Assembly: GCA_031292515.1 (NCBI GenBank)
Contig: JARLGZ010000269.1
Coordinates: forward strand, 455,730-519,729
From: Puia sp.
GTDB lineage: Bacteria; Bacteroidota; Bacteroidia; Chitinophagales; Chitinophagaceae
Direction of reading: 5' to 3'
DNA length: 64,000 nucleotides
The translations under genes and the position numbers were made by a program. Positions 8,870 through 18,587 of this stretch are shown one piece after another. Positions within the stretch are counted from its first letter, which is position 1; every line of letters starts with the position of its first letter. The notes beneath the pieces are model-generated. The model saw nothing but the letters and a program-made list of their open reading frames with translations. It made no database searches and was not told the origin of the DNA.

Positions 8870-9514
8870 TTACACGAGGTGCTTGTCGTACCCGTTTTTC
8901 ACCAGCCATTCATAAGACCGCCATACCTCCTCCGGTATTTCCTGGTAGATCTGAAATCCTTTTGACGGATAGACCTTGATGCGTTGCAGGTCGCCGACCA
9001 TGCTGTTGATGATCTGCTCAGGCAGCAGATCGGGGGTCGTATATTCTTCAAAAGACAATAAAGGCGAAGTGACGATGATCTTTTTATCAGGCAGGTGAAC
9101 CTTGCACGTGGCATAGCTTCTTTTTTCCATATAAGGCTTCTGCACGACGATAAAGGATTGCGGATCGAGATGCTTCTCCCGGAGCAGGGCTTGCGTGAAT
9201 TGGATATTTTCCCCGGTATTCGTAGATCTGTTTTCGACCAGGATCGCTTCCGCAGGCACCCCGCGGGTAAGGGCAATCCGCGCCAGCTGGTCGGCTTCAG
9301 GTTCTGTCCACATCAGTTTGGTAAGTCTCCCCAAACCGCCCGAAAAAATCAGAAGAGGAGCCCATCCCTCCAGGTAGAGATCCGCGGCCCGGTCTGCCAC
9401 CCGGAGATCATAACTGCCTAATACCAATATGCAATCCGATTTCCCGATCGGATGATTCATATGATGATAGTCCCAAAGTACCTTTGCGTGTGCTGCCGTT
9501 TCTTCATTGATCAT
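8870..9514 (-). CDS. YdcF family protein (DUF218)
   Basis: A 214-residue protein of the YdcF/SanA family. The DUF218 core is clear: CILVLGSYDLRVADRAADLYLEG, LLIFSGG, the TEPEADQLARIALTRGVPAEAILVENRSTNTGENIQFT stretch broken here into its usual segments (about 65-110), and FIVVQKPYM. Family members bind nucleotides or act in envelope polysaccharide metabolism, but the reaction is not established. ATG 9514 is preferred to the TTG at 9535. It is transcribed alone, divergent from the sensor kinase gene at 9657. Confidence 0.85.
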   Translation of the reverse strand: MINEETAAHAKVLWDYHHMNHPIGKSDCILVLGSYDLRVADRAADLYLEGWAPLLIFSGGLGRLTKLMWTEPEADQLARIALTRGVPAEAILVENRSTNTGENIQFTQALLREKHLDPQSFIVVQKPYMEKRSYATCKVHLPDKKIIVTSPLLSFEEYTTPDLLPEQIINSMVGDLQRIKVYPSKGFQIYQEIPEEVWRSYEWLVKNGYDKHLV

Positions 9515-9656
9515 ATCGTTCCGTTTCGCCCCCAAATTACCATCTTACAGCGATTTTTTGAATAAATAGTCGTAAATTACCTGTCTATCGCATATGACTA
9601 CAGCCTGATCGAAAAACTGTAAAATGATTTGCCGATAATCGTCCAAAAAATACCGG

Positions 9657-11459
9657 ATGAAAGCTGCCACAGAAAGATCGTTGATAATTGTCATCATCCT
9701 GGCCGTGATAAGCGTGGTTGCTATAATAGCTGTCTCCGTCTGGCAGTCGGAACGGTTACAAGACACGGCCGATAGTATCCGGCATACGAACTCGGTATTG
9801 TTTCGTACCAAAGACGTTGTTTCGGCCTACGTACAATATGAGCTTAGTGTAAAGAATTTTCTGGTCTCCGGCGATAGCAGCCTGCTCCCGCTCTCGCGGC
9901 AGTCTTCGGACCTGTTGTATGCGCAGCTCGATACGCTCCGCGAACTGACAAAAGACAATCCCCTGCAACAAAAAAGACTGGATACGCTCCGGCGCACCGT
10001 CGACGACAACCGGCAGGTATTGGACAGCAGCACAGCCCTCCTGCTCCTCGGCAGGAGACAGGATGCCGGCGACCTGATCGCCTCCCGGGAAGGACAAGAT
10101 TTTGTCACCCGTGTCCAATCCCTGCTGGGTCGTCTGCAATCGGAGGAGAACCAACTGCTGGCAATTCGCAGGATAGCCAATCAACGCGTAAAATCGCGTT
10201 TGCAGGAGGTGTTTATGGGATTGATCATCGTGGTAGGGATCCTCATCATCGTAGTCGTCCGTAAAATCCGTGCCGATATCGTCAGGCGAAAAGAAGACGC
10301 AAGACGGTTGAGCCTGTTCAGCCAGGAACTGGAACGGCAGGTGCTGAGCAAGACGGCAGACCTGCAGGCCTCTGAAGAGAAATACAGGACGATCTTCTAC
10401 AAGAGCCCCCTCCCAAAATGGATATATGACCAGGAGACCCTCCGGTTTATGGAAGTGAACGAGGCCGCCATCCTTCATTATGGATATAAGGAACATGAAT
10501 TCCTCTCCATGACTATCAGGGACATACGCCCCCCCGAGGACGTGAATGACCTGCTGGACGATATAAAAGACGCGACAAGACAAAACGGGGAGACCCGTCA
10601 TGGAGTCTGGCGCCACCTGAAGAAGAATGGCGAGCCGATCGTCGTGGAGATCACCGCCCATTCAATCTTCTACAATAACCGCAAGGCCAGGATGGTCGTC
10701 GTAAACGATGTCACCCGGCAGAAACGGGGAGAAGCGATTATGAAGCAGCTAAACGAAGACCTGCGGAAGAGGGCCTCGGAACTGGCAGCCTCCAACGCCG
10801 AGCTGGAACGATTCGCCTATATCGCATCACATGACCTGCAGGAGCCCCTGCGCATGGTCAGCAGTTTCTTACAGCTGCTGAAAAAGAAGTACAAAGACCG
10901 GCTGGATGAAAAGGCGAACCAGTATATACACTTTGCGGTAGACGGATCGGAACGGATGAAAGGCCTGATCCTGGACCTCCTCGAATATTCCAGGCTGGGT
11001 TTCAGCAAGGAGAATTTCGGGGAAGTAGACCTGGACCACGTAGTAACAGAGGTAAAGCAGATGTTCGCGGAAAAAATAAAGAACGCAGGGGCCCATATAG
11101 AAACGAGGGCACTCCCGGTCGTGCATGCCGACAAGATCCAGATGGGGCAGTTGTTCCAGAACCTCATCAGCAATGCATTGAAATATCGAGGTCCCGAAAA
11201 GCCGCTGATCCGTCTCGAAGCCATCGAATGGCCGGAACACTGGCTGTTTAAAGTCAGCGACAACGGCATCGGGATCGACCCGCAGTTTTTCGAGAAAATA
11301 TTCGTCATTTTTCAGCGCCTTCATACCCGTAGCGAGTATTCCGGCACGGGGATTGGCCTTGCCATCTGTAAGAAGATCGTAGAAAGACATGGCGGCAGGA
11401 TCTGGGTAGAATCGGAAATGGAAAAGGGGAGTACGTTTTTTTTTACAATCCTTAAATAA
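9657..11459 (+). CDS. CHASE3-PAS sensor histidine kinase
   Basis: A 600-residue membrane kinase. Two hydrophobic segments (10-28 and 187-202) flank an extracytoplasmic helical region of CHASE3 type; a short coiled linker leads to a PAS domain (about 240-355), then HisKA with phospho-acceptor His392 in SHDLQEPLRM and an HATPase domain with N-box (LISNALKYRG), G1 box (VSDNGIGID) and G2 box (GTGIGLAICKKIVERHGG). The HDLQEPLR form is that of phytochrome-like and Rcp1-partnered kinases. It heads an operon with a receiver-only protein and a receiver-PAS-kinase hybrid, so phosphate is probably passed to the small receiver. The stimulus is unknown. Confidence 0.92.
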   Translation: MKAATERSLIIVIILAVISVVAIIAVSVWQSERLQDTADSIRHTNSVLFRTKDVVSAYVQYELSVKNFLVSGDSSLLPLSRQSSDLLYAQLDTLRELTKDNPLQQKRLDTLRRTVDDNRQVLDSSTALLLLGRRQDAGDLIASREGQDFVTRVQSLLGRLQSEENQLLAIRRIANQRVKSRLQEVFMGLIIVVGILIIVVVRKIRADIVRRKEDARRLSLFSQELERQVLSKTADLQASEEKYRTIFYKSPLPKWIYDQETLRFMEVNEAAILHYGYKEHEFLSMTIRDIRPPEDVNDLLDDIKDATRQNGETRHGVWRHLKKNGEPIVVEITAHSIFYNNRKARMVVVNDVTRQKRGEAIMKQLNEDLRKRASELAASNAELERFAYIASHDLQEPLRMVSSFLQLLKKKYKDRLDEKANQYIHFAVDGSERMKGLILDLLEYSRLGFSKENFGEVDLDHVVTEVKQMFAEKIKNAGAHIETRALPVVHADKIQMGQLFQNLISNALKYRGPEKPLIRLEAIEWPEHWLFKVSDNGIGIDPQFFEKIFVIFQRLHTRSEYSGTGIGLAICKKIVERHGGRIWVESEMEKGSTFFFTILK

Positions 11460-11493
11460 ATAAACCTCAATCATATTAAAACCCTGGATAACC

Positions 11494-11925
11494 ATGAAAG
11501 AAGTACACATCCTGCTCGTCGATGACAACGAGGGCGATATCCTGCTGACCGTCGAAGCACTCAACGAAGCCAGGATCATCAACAAGATCTCCGTCGCACG
11601 CGATGGGGTAGAAGCGCTTCGTTTTTTGAACAAGGCCGCGGAATACCGCGACGCCGAGACACCGGACCTCATCCTGCTGGATATCAACCTGCCGAAAATG
11701 GACGGCATGGAGGTCCTGGCCCTGATAAAAAAAGACCAGGACCTCAGGAGAATCCCGGTAATCATGCTCACTACCTCGTCTTCTGAACGGGATATCCTCG
11801 CCTCTTACGACAACCATGCCAATTGTTATATCACCAAACCGGTCGACCTGGACCGGTTCATGAGCGTAGTAAGGACGATCGAAGACTTCTGGATCAGTAT
11901 CGTGAAACTCCCTACAACAGCCTAA
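11494..11925 (+). CDS. Single-domain response regulator (Rcp1-like)
   Basis: A 143-residue receiver domain with no output domain. The acidic pocket (Asp10, Asp11), phospho-acceptor Asp63 (LLDINLPKMDG), switch Thr93/94 and Lys115 (ITKPVD) are all present. Length and the insertion after the acceptor strand fit Rcp1-type receivers that pair with HDLQEPLR kinases, and the upstream gene is exactly such a kinase (34 nt gap). The stop is 3 nt from the next start codon, so the three genes form one operon. Likely a phosphotransfer intermediate toward the downstream hybrid or a diffusible regulator. Confidence 0.9.
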   Translation: MKEVHILLVDDNEGDILLTVEALNEARIINKISVARDGVEALRFLNKAAEYRDAETPDLILLDINLPKMDGMEVLALIKKDQDLRRIPVIMLTTSSSERDILASYDNHANCYITKPVDLDRFMSVVRTIEDFWISIVKLPTTA

Positions 11926-11928
11926 CCT

Positions 11929-13386
11929 ATGCGACACGCGAATCCATCATTAAATATCCTCGTCACCGAAGACAACCCGGGAGACTTCGTACTGCTGGAA
12001 GAGTCGCTGCGGTCGACGGAGCTGGGGATCGGGAAAATATACCATGCCGCCCTTCTTTCGGAAGCCCTGTCAATCCTGTCCACAGAGCCGGTCCACCTCG
12101 TGTTCCTCGATCTGCATTTGCCGGATAGCTCGGGTATCGAGTCCTATACCAGCCTCAGCGAGGCGGCACAACGGATCCCCGTGATCCTGCTGACGGGTAT
12201 GACGGACACCAATACCGCCTTGCAAGCCCTGCTCCTGGGCGCCCAGGACTACCTGATAAAGGGAGAATTTGACGGCAAACTGCTTGCCCGCGCCATCCGC
12301 TATAGCATCGAACGCAAACGAAACCTGGAAAACCTGCGTGACAGCGAAGAGCGTTACCGCGAGCTTTTTAACAACAACCCGATGCCTATGTGGGTCTTCG
12401 ATGCCGAGACCTTCCAGTTCCTCGAAGTGAACGAAGCGGCCGTCCATCACTATGGCTATACCTATGAGGAATTCCTGGGGAGGACCATCCTCTCCATCCG
12501 GCCCCGCGAAGACGCCGAACGGCTGAGACGGGAAGTGGCAACCGGTTTGTTGTCCAGAGACGTTTTGAAGAAAGGGGTCTGGAAACATTTAAAAAAGAAT
12601 GGGGACGTGATCTTCGTCGAGATCGCGTCCCATAACATAGAATACATGAACAGGAGAGCCGTGCTCGCCCTGGCCAATGACGTTACGGAGAAGATCCGGC
12701 TCGAGAAAGAACTCCATGAGCAAAGGATCCTGGAGCAGAAACAAATCACCGAAGCCGTCATCCTGGCCCAGGAACGGGAAAGGACCGAGATCGGGAAGGA
12801 ACTGCACGACAATGTGAACCAGATCCTGGGAGCCACCAGCCTCTATATCAATACGGCGATGACCGATGACACGATGCGCCAGGGTCTCCTCGAACGCAGC
12901 ATAGAGTTTATCAGCAATGCCATCAACGAGATCCGGAAAATCTCGAAATCCCTTATCACGCCCGGAATCCGCGAGATCGGGCTGATCGAGTCGATCGAAG
13001 ACATCATAGAAGACGTGAAGCTGGCCGGGAGCATGAAGATAGAATTCGACAAAGGAGGCTTCCCGGAAGAAAGTATCGACGATCGCCGAAAGCTGACGAT
13101 CTTCCGGATCATCCAGGAGCAACTGAATAACATTATCAAACATGCCAAAGCATCGGAAGTCCTGATCAGGCTGGGCCTCGAAGGAGAGAATATCCGGCTG
13201 GTAGTGGGTGATAACGGGCGTGGGTTCGATACCACCCGGCATCGCAAGGGCGTGGGGATCACCAATATCATCAGCCGTACCGAACTCTTCAACGGCCAGG
13301 TCGATATCCGCTCCAGCCCGGGGGAAGGCTGCACACTGACCGTTGATCTTCCCGTCGCCCAGGCCGGCGACACGATGGCTCCCTGA
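11929..13386 (+). CDS. Receiver-PAS-histidine kinase hybrid (HisKA_3 type)
   Basis: A 485-residue soluble protein. A receiver domain (about 8-122) has acceptor Asp61 (VFLDLHLPDSSG) and Lys111; a PAS domain (about 138-255) is closely similar to that of the first kinase in this operon (shared NNPMPMWVFDAETFQFLEVNEAA-type opening, seen in both as E-V-N-E-A-A); then a NarX-like HisKA_3 dimerisation helix with His293 (RTEIGKELHDN) and a degenerate but complete HATPase (VVGDNGRGFD, GVGITNI). With no membrane segment it is probably activated through its own receiver by the upstream proteins, forming a kinase cascade. The PAS similarity suggests one arose from the other by duplication. Confidence 0.9.
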   Translation: MRHANPSLNILVTEDNPGDFVLLEESLRSTELGIGKIYHAALLSEALSILSTEPVHLVFLDLHLPDSSGIESYTSLSEAAQRIPVILLTGMTDTNTALQALLLGAQDYLIKGEFDGKLLARAIRYSIERKRNLENLRDSEERYRELFNNNPMPMWVFDAETFQFLEVNEAAVHHYGYTYEEFLGRTILSIRPREDAERLRREVATGLLSRDVLKKGVWKHLKKNGDVIFVEIASHNIEYMNRRAVLALANDVTEKIRLEKELHEQRILEQKQITEAVILAQERERTEIGKELHDNVNQILGATSLYINTAMTDDTMRQGLLERSIEFISNAINEIRKISKSLITPGIREIGLIESIEDIIEDVKLAGSMKIEFDKGGFPEESIDDRRKLTIFRIIQEQLNNIIKHAKASEVLIRLGLEGENIRLVVGDNGRGFDTTRHRKGVGITNIISRTELFNGQVDIRSSPGEGCTLTVDLPVAQAGDTMAP

Positions 13387-13453
13387 CAAGACCCTGGCCT
13401 GCTACCGGTCTGGGGTTGCCATGTTTTTTTGCCGTCTTTGGCGGGACCGCCTG

Positions 13454-14743
13454 CTAGCCTTCCAGCACCTGTTCCATCTTCGTGCTGCGCGAACCCTTAA
13501 TAAGAATGTACTGATCCTGTAATTGCGCGTTCTTCATCCACCGGGCCGCCTCTTTGCTGTCTGTAAAATGCAGATAGGGATGGTCGATCTTTTGAAAATC
13601 CCCACCGACGAGGGCAACCTGGCTCCAGGGATAGCGCCCGATCAGCTCGACGATGCCCAGGTGTTCCGCCAGGCTCTCTTTCCCCAGCTCCGCCATGGCG
13701 CCGAGGATGAGGACCTTCGAATGCGCCTTCAACGACGCAAAATTTTCAATAGCCGCCCTCATACTCGAGGGGTTGGCATTATAGGCATCGAGAATGATAT
13801 GATTTCCGCCTTGCTCGATCAGCTGCGACCGGCTGTTGGAAGGCGTATAGTGCGCGATAGCCGTGGCGATCTTATCATCGGGGACTTCGAAATACTTTCC
13901 GACGGCGACGGCGGCCAGGACATTGGGCAAATTATAGTCACCCACCAATTGAGTCGGGATGACGCCCGTAGCGGCCCCCCGGAGGATATCGACGCTCAGG
14001 AAGGGCTCGCTTCTTTTCAGGACACCTGTCAACGCCGCATCTTTCGTCCCATAGCTTATAATATGGGGGATGCCGGCGCTCATTTCACGAAGATAGTCGT
14101 AGTCCCACATGACAAAGGCGGTACCTCCCTGCTCCCTCAGAAATTGATAAAGCTCTCCTTTTCCTTTTTTCACACCTTCCGGTCCCCCGAATCCTTCGAG
14201 ATGGGCTTTCCCTGCGTTGGTGATGATGCCATGCGTCGGCCTCGTATAACGACAATATCCTTCGATTTCCTTTTGATGATTGGCCCCCATTTCAATGACA
14301 GCGATCTCGGCGTTCACAGGCACCGCCAGGATCGTCAGCGGGATGCCGATGTGGTTATTCAGATTGCCTTGCGTGGTGGATGTACGGAGCGTCGTCGACA
14401 GCACCGCGTGGATCAGTTCCTTGGTCGTCGTCTTGCCGTTACTGCCTGTAATGGCCAAAAAGGGGATGTTCAGCTGCGACCGGTGATAACCCGCGAGCGC
14501 CTGCAGCGCCTGTAACACATCTTCCACGTAGATAAGCCTGTCCTTCAAACCCTGCCCTTCCTCCGGTCTCTCGTCAACGACCGCATAGGCAGCCCCCCGC
14601 TCCAGGGCCTCTAAGGCAAATAAATTGGCGTTGAAATTTGGCCCCTTCAACGCGAAAAACAGATCACCCTTTTTCAGCTTGCGGGTATCGGTCTGAATGG
14701 ATGGATGCTGCTGGTAAAGACGGTATAATTGCTCGATCATCAT
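13454..14743 (-). CDS. murF: UDP-N-acetylmuramoyl-tripeptide--D-alanyl-D-alanine ligase
   Basis: A 429-residue Mur ligase that adds D-Ala-D-Ala to the UDP-MurNAc-tripeptide in the cytoplasm. The N-terminal substrate domain (DTRKLKKGDLFFALKG) is followed by the ATP loop GSNGKTT (100-106), the NHIGIPLTIL segment, the EMGANHQKEIEGY motif and the C-terminal domain with LILGAMAELG and DAYNANPSSM. Length is normal. Two ATGs are adjacent (14743 and 14740). It lies downstream of gldJ on the same strand, an arrangement known in Flavobacterium, but here 383 nt and a strong terminator separate the two. Confidence 0.96.
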   Translation of the reverse strand: MMIEQLYRLYQQHPSIQTDTRKLKKGDLFFALKGPNFNANLFALEALERGAAYAVVDERPEEGQGLKDRLIYVEDVLQALQALAGYHRSQLNIPFLAITGSNGKTTTKELIHAVLSTTLRTSTTQGNLNNHIGIPLTILAVPVNAEIAVIEMGANHQKEIEGYCRYTRPTHGIITNAGKAHLEGFGGPEGVKKGKGELYQFLREQGGTAFVMWDYDYLREMSAGIPHIISYGTKDAALTGVLKRSEPFLSVDILRGAATGVIPTQLVGDYNLPNVLAAVAVGKYFEVPDDKIATAIAHYTPSNSRSQLIEQGGNHIILDAYNANPSSMRAAIENFASLKAHSKVLILGAMAELGKESLAEHLGIVELIGRYPWSQVALVGGDFQKIDHPYLHFTDSKEAARWMKNAQLQDQYILIKGSRSTKMEQVLEG

Positions 14744-15126
14744 ATTTTATACGCTGGTTAACGCCGATAGGGGAGACGCGAATAACCGCGAATCCGGGAA
14801 ACACGAACAGGGAGACACGAAGTAATGCAATGGCCGCGAATCCGTAAAAGACGAATATAAGGCAGGAATGAACGCGATCGACGGGAACGGACAGGAAATA
14901 TTTAAAGCGCGAATGAACGCCCATGCGGGATGCCGATGACTGTAAATCCGCCAAAAGGATCACAGGCAGAAAGGAATGACCTCGAAGAGGTGCCAAAGGA
15001 ATAATGGCACAAAAGAAAGAGCCACCCGGGAAATACGGGTGGCTCTTTCTTATCTATAACTAACTTATCTAACTGCTGACTCTTCAAAACCCGCGCTGAT
15101 TCGTGTCGCTTCGCGTTCATTCGCAC
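14744..15126. other. gldJ-murF spacer with decayed direct repeats
   Basis: A 383-base gap between two genes read on the minus strand. It contains short imperfect direct repeats (for example CCGCGAATCCG at about 14787 and 14840, with related GCGAATRAACGC units up to 14930) and the strong hairpin annotated separately. Minus-strand open frames crossing it have the composition of the repeats and are not supported as genes. Confidence 0.45.
15013..15051 (-). terminator. Strong bidirectional hairpin terminator between gldJ and murF
   Basis: A perfect 16-bp inverted repeat (15013-15028 with 15036-15051, loop of 7) whose outer bases give A-rich and T-rich flanks on both strands. On the minus strand it lies 76 nt past the gldJ stop, so it should end the gldJ transcript before murF. 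Confidence 0.8.
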
Positions 15127-16680
15127 TTATTGCTTGCGCGTATTCTGTCTTCTCTGTTTATAGCTGACGCCTGTCTGTCTTCCATTACCCGCGGGGCTGC
15201 CTACGCGGTCCATGGCGCAACGGAAACCGATGGTAGAGCTGGCCTGGTCTTCTTCCAGGAAGCGACGGGTACCGGGGCTCAACCAGTAAGCGCGGTCATT
15301 CCAGCTTCCGCCTTTTACGACCCTTGATTTATTGCTGATCAACGTAGTCTTGCCGTATCCGTAGTTGATGCCTGCGATCGAAGAGTCGCCATCCAGGTAG
15401 TTGATTACGTCGCCTTTCTGGTAGTTACGGCGATTCTTGCTTTCTTCGTCCGTTACGGCGCGGTACTTTATACGACCCAGGCTATCCCTGTCAGGCTTGT
15501 TCTCCTTGCCCATGTCGACGGTTTCAAATTTATTGCCACGGAAAGGAGCCACATCGTTCACGTCTTCGGCAGACAACGGACGATACACATCACCGACCCA
15601 CTCGCTCACGTTCCCGGACATGTTATAAAGACCAAAACCGTTCGGGAAGAAAGAAGTGACAGGGGCGGTATAAACGGCATTGTCATTCAGACCGCCGGCG
15701 ACACCCATGTTATCCCCGGATCCGCGTTTGAAGTTGGCCATAAAAGTACCCTGCCAGCTACCATGTTTCGTATCGCGCAGCCCGTTCACGTTATTGCTCC
15801 AGGAATAGACCTGTTTGTTGGCGATCAGTTCTTCCCCTTTCTTGCCGTCCTTGCTGCTGGGCAGCGGGTTCTGATTGATATAACCCAGGGCCGCATATTC
15901 CCACTCTGCTTCTGTAGGCAGACGATAGGCAGGCAGCAGGATCCCGTCTTCAAAGGTCACCTGCGTACGGGGCGTACCATTGGGGTTCTTCAGCGGATTG
16001 CTTTTCGACTTGGCGGCGGCGCCGGGAGTAGGCTGGAACTCACCCATCAGGTAAGCCTTCGTATTGAAGTTTTCCTGGCCCAGGCCCTGTATATTCTTCA
16101 GGGAATTTTTGTTGATATAGCCCTTATCCACGAGCGCCTTCTCATTCACACGGTCCGTTCTCCACAGACAGAAATCATGTGCCTGTCTCCAAGTTACGCC
16201 GACAACGGGATAATAATTATAAGAGGGGTGACGGAAATAATATTCTACCATCGGCTCGTTAAAGGCCAATTGGCTCCTCCATACCAGGGTATCCGGTAAG
16301 GCGGCATCCCGCACGGCTTTGTACTGATCGTCCTCGAAGACATTGTTCAGCCAGTACAGGTATTCCCGGTAGTGGATGTTCGCAACCTCGGTCTGGTCGA
16401 TATAGAAGGAGTTGACGGTCACACGCCTCGGAATATTATTCCAATCGCTCATGACGTCTTCCTGGGTAGCGCCCATCGTAAACGTACCTCCCTGGACGAA
16501 CACCAACCCGGGGCCCGTATGCTGTTCCTTCTCCTTGGCCACCTGGTAGCCTCCCATGTTCTTGTCATTATAATTCCAGCCCGTAACGGAGGATTGTTCC
16601 GGTTTTTTGCTGCAGGCAGCCGCCATTGCCAAACAGGATGAGAGGATTGCTAGGTTTTTCAGATTCATATTTGTACGCAT
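15127..16680 (-). CDS. gldJ: Gliding motility/T9SS lipoprotein GldJ (SUMF1-like fold)
   Basis: A 517-residue lipoprotein: signal with lipobox AMAAA-C23, then the GldJ-type opening TGWNYNDKNMGGYQV and TGPGLVFVQGGTFTMG, followed by a formylglycine-generating-enzyme-like domain (SFYIDQTEVANIHYREYLYWL; RLPTEAEWEYAALG; YNMSGNVSEWVGDVY; VVKGGSWNDRAYWLSPGTRRFL; IGFRCAMD). In Flavobacterium, GldJ is needed for gliding and type IX secretion and stabilises the GldK/N ring proteins. It faces porV across a shared upstream region, linking two T9SS genes. The SUMF1 fold here is structural; the catalytic cysteines of true FGE are not evident. A GldK-like identity is less likely because of the TGWNYND opening. 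Confidence 0.88.
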   Translation of the reverse strand: MRTNMNLKNLAILSSCLAMAAACSKKPEQSSVTGWNYNDKNMGGYQVAKEKEQHTGPGLVFVQGGTFTMGATQEDVMSDWNNIPRRVTVNSFYIDQTEVANIHYREYLYWLNNVFEDDQYKAVRDAALPDTLVWRSQLAFNEPMVEYYFRHPSYNYYPVVGVTWRQAHDFCLWRTDRVNEKALVDKGYINKNSLKNIQGLGQENFNTKAYLMGEFQPTPGAAAKSKSNPLKNPNGTPRTQVTFEDGILLPAYRLPTEAEWEYAALGYINQNPLPSSKDGKKGEELIANKQVYSWSNNVNGLRDTKHGSWQGTFMANFKRGSGDNMGVAGGLNDNAVYTAPVTSFFPNGFGLYNMSGNVSEWVGDVYRPLSAEDVNDVAPFRGNKFETVDMGKENKPDRDSLGRIKYRAVTDEESKNRRNYQKGDVINYLDGDSSIAGINYGYGKTTLISNKSRVVKGGSWNDRAYWLSPGTRRFLEEDQASSTIGFRCAMDRVGSPAGNGRQTGVSYKQRRQNTRKQ

Positions 16681-17204
16681 TTAGCCGTAGATTGTTTATT
16701 AGCCTTCGATTGTTATCTGGATAAACGTGGTGTTCAGATAAATATTGTTTTAAAACAGGGTTGGTTTACCCGGTTTTTACCATCCTTGCGAATATAAGTA
16801 GATTTGCCGGAAGTCCCAGCGTAGAAACCCATCCTTACGCCCGTGATATTCCCCTGTAACTCATGGTATATTAACGTCTGTAACTGCAAAATCCGTTCCG
16901 TTTATAAGCCCTTCCGTTCCGGCCGGTTCCCGGTGGATTCATGCTTTTTATCGGGGCATATCGTTCCGGAAGGAATCCGGCCCGATTTTCGTTGAACGGG
17001 TAAAAACATTTTATCATACAATAAAATCTCCCGGAAACCGTTCGAAGGAGATTCGGTACAAAGCGGATAAGGATTACAAAACCAGGATGATAAGGTCGAT
17101 TTTGGACAAAAATCGGGAACCGTGTGAAAAACACCGCCGATGCCCCGGTAAAATCGCCGTCGCACTTTAAAAGCAATAACAGGAAACCAGCCAAATGACA
17201 CATT
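16681..17204. promoter_or_regulatory. Divergent gldJ/porV promoter region
   Basis: A 524-base region between the divergent starts of gldJ and porV, expected to carry both promoters. Near gldJ the plus strand has CGAATATA at about 16791, which on the minus strand is one mismatch from TAnnTTTG. No clear element was found close to porV. No credible gene is seen; longer open frames here are antisense or low-complexity. Confidence 0.4.
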
Positions 17205-18392
17205 ATGAATAGATTGAAGACCGGACTGACTGCCCTTTTAGGATCGTTTTTTGCCTTCACAGGCTCCACGCATGCCCAGACGGCGCAACCCCTCAACGTG
17301 TTGACGACGGCGACGCCTTTTCTGAGGATTTCCCCCGACGCGCGCGCCGGCGGCATGGGAGACATCGGGCTGGCTACTTCCGCAGACGCGGCATCTCCCT
17401 TTTACAACCTCGCAAAAACTCCCTTCGCAAAAAAAGATATCGGCATCGGCTTCACCTATACCCCCTGGCTTAAAGATCTGGGACTGAACGACGTATACCT
17501 GCTGGCTGCGTCCGGGTATTATAAACTCAGCCCCAATGAGGCGATATCGGCTTCCATCCGCTATTTCAGCCTGGGTAACATCCAGTTTACCGATTACAGC
17601 GGCAACGAAGTGGGAAACGGTCATCCCCGCGAAATGAGCGCAGACATCGGGTACGCCCGGAAACTGGGAGATAAGCTCTCCCTGGCCATGGCAGCCCGCT
17701 ATATTTATTCGAACCTGACTTCCGGAGCTACTTCGACCAGCAGTACCTATAAGGCCGGGACTTCCATAGCGGCCGATATATCCGTGTATTACAACGGCGC
17801 CACCGAAGACAGGGGGGGCTGGAACTTCGGTCTTGCCGTCACCAACCTGGGCGAAAAGATCGGCTATACAAACGTAGCCACCGAAAAAGACTATATCCCG
17901 GCCGACCTCGGCCTGGGAGCAGCCTATACAAAGGTCTTCGACGAAGACAACAAGATCACTTTCGGCCTGGATTTGCATAAATTGCTGGTACCCGCCGCAC
18001 CCCTTTCGGTGGATAATGGCGGCTCCATCGATTCCGCCAACCTCGCAAACTACAAGAGCAAACCCGTCGTAAGCAGCTGGTTTAGCTCCTTCAGCGATGG
18101 CAGCAACCAGCTCAAGACCGTACAGGCATCCATTGGCGCGGAATATGGCTACCAGGATCAGTTCTTTTTCCGGACCGGTTATTTCTACGAGAGCGACCAA
18201 AGCGGCGGACGGAAATATTTCAGCGTGGGCGTCGGGTTGAAATACAATGTGATGGGCCTGAATTTCTCATACCTGGTGCCATCGGGCAGCGGTACCACCC
18301 GCAGCCCCCTGTCCAATACCCTGCGATTCGGCCTGGTCTTCGACCTCGACAAGGATGACAATGCGTCCTCCACACCCGCGGCGACCAACTGA
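17205..18392 (+). CDS. porV: Type IX secretion outer-membrane protein PorV
   Basis: A 395-residue FadL-like barrel with a signal peptide (about 1-24, ending THAQ) and the PorV opening: NVLTTATPFLRISPDARAGGMGDIGLATSADAAS broken into short pieces, in which the PDARAGGMGD segment (about 46-55) is diagnostic. The barrel ends with LRFGLVFDLDKDD. PorV carries T9SS cargo from the SprA translocon to the cell surface attachment complex. Its divergent neighbour is gldJ. A TT-rich hairpin terminator follows about 80 nt downstream. Confidence 0.92.
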   Translation: MNRLKTGLTALLGSFFAFTGSTHAQTAQPLNVLTTATPFLRISPDARAGGMGDIGLATSADAASPFYNLAKTPFAKKDIGIGFTYTPWLKDLGLNDVYLLAASGYYKLSPNEAISASIRYFSLGNIQFTDYSGNEVGNGHPREMSADIGYARKLGDKLSLAMAARYIYSNLTSGATSTSSTYKAGTSIAADISVYYNGATEDRGGWNFGLAVTNLGEKIGYTNVATEKDYIPADLGLGAAYTKVFDEDNKITFGLDLHKLLVPAAPLSVDNGGSIDSANLANYKSKPVVSSWFSSFSDGSNQLKTVQASIGAEYGYQDQFFFRTGYFYESDQSGGRKYFSVGVGLKYNVMGLNFSYLVPSGSGTTRSPLSNTLRFGLVFDLDKDDNASSTPAATN

Positions 18393-18474
18393 TCCGTGAC
18401 AGGATGTGATAGGATAGCGTAAATAGATAACGTAAATAATTTAGGGCTTCCTAATATAAAAGCCGATAATTTTG

Positions 18475-18525
18475 AAGCGTCTCCGATAAATCCCGGGAGG
18501 GAAGGTCCGGAGACGCTTTTCTTTT
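18475..18525 (+). terminator. porV terminator
   Basis: A perfect 11-bp stem (18475-18485 with 18508-18518, loop 22) followed by TTTTCTTTT. It is directly followed by three or four imperfect copies of a unit AAAACGGCTTTT (18526-18575) that run up to the ispF start region. Confidence 0.75.
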
Positions 18526-18587
18526 AAAACGGCTTCTAAAACGGCTTTTGAAACGGCTTTCAGGACGACTTTTAAAAACAATTAGTT

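Noticed and set aside
18467..18474. TAATTTTG as an ispF promoter
   Set aside because: It directly precedes the left arm of the porV terminator, so transcription from it would start inside the hairpin; the match is probably chance.
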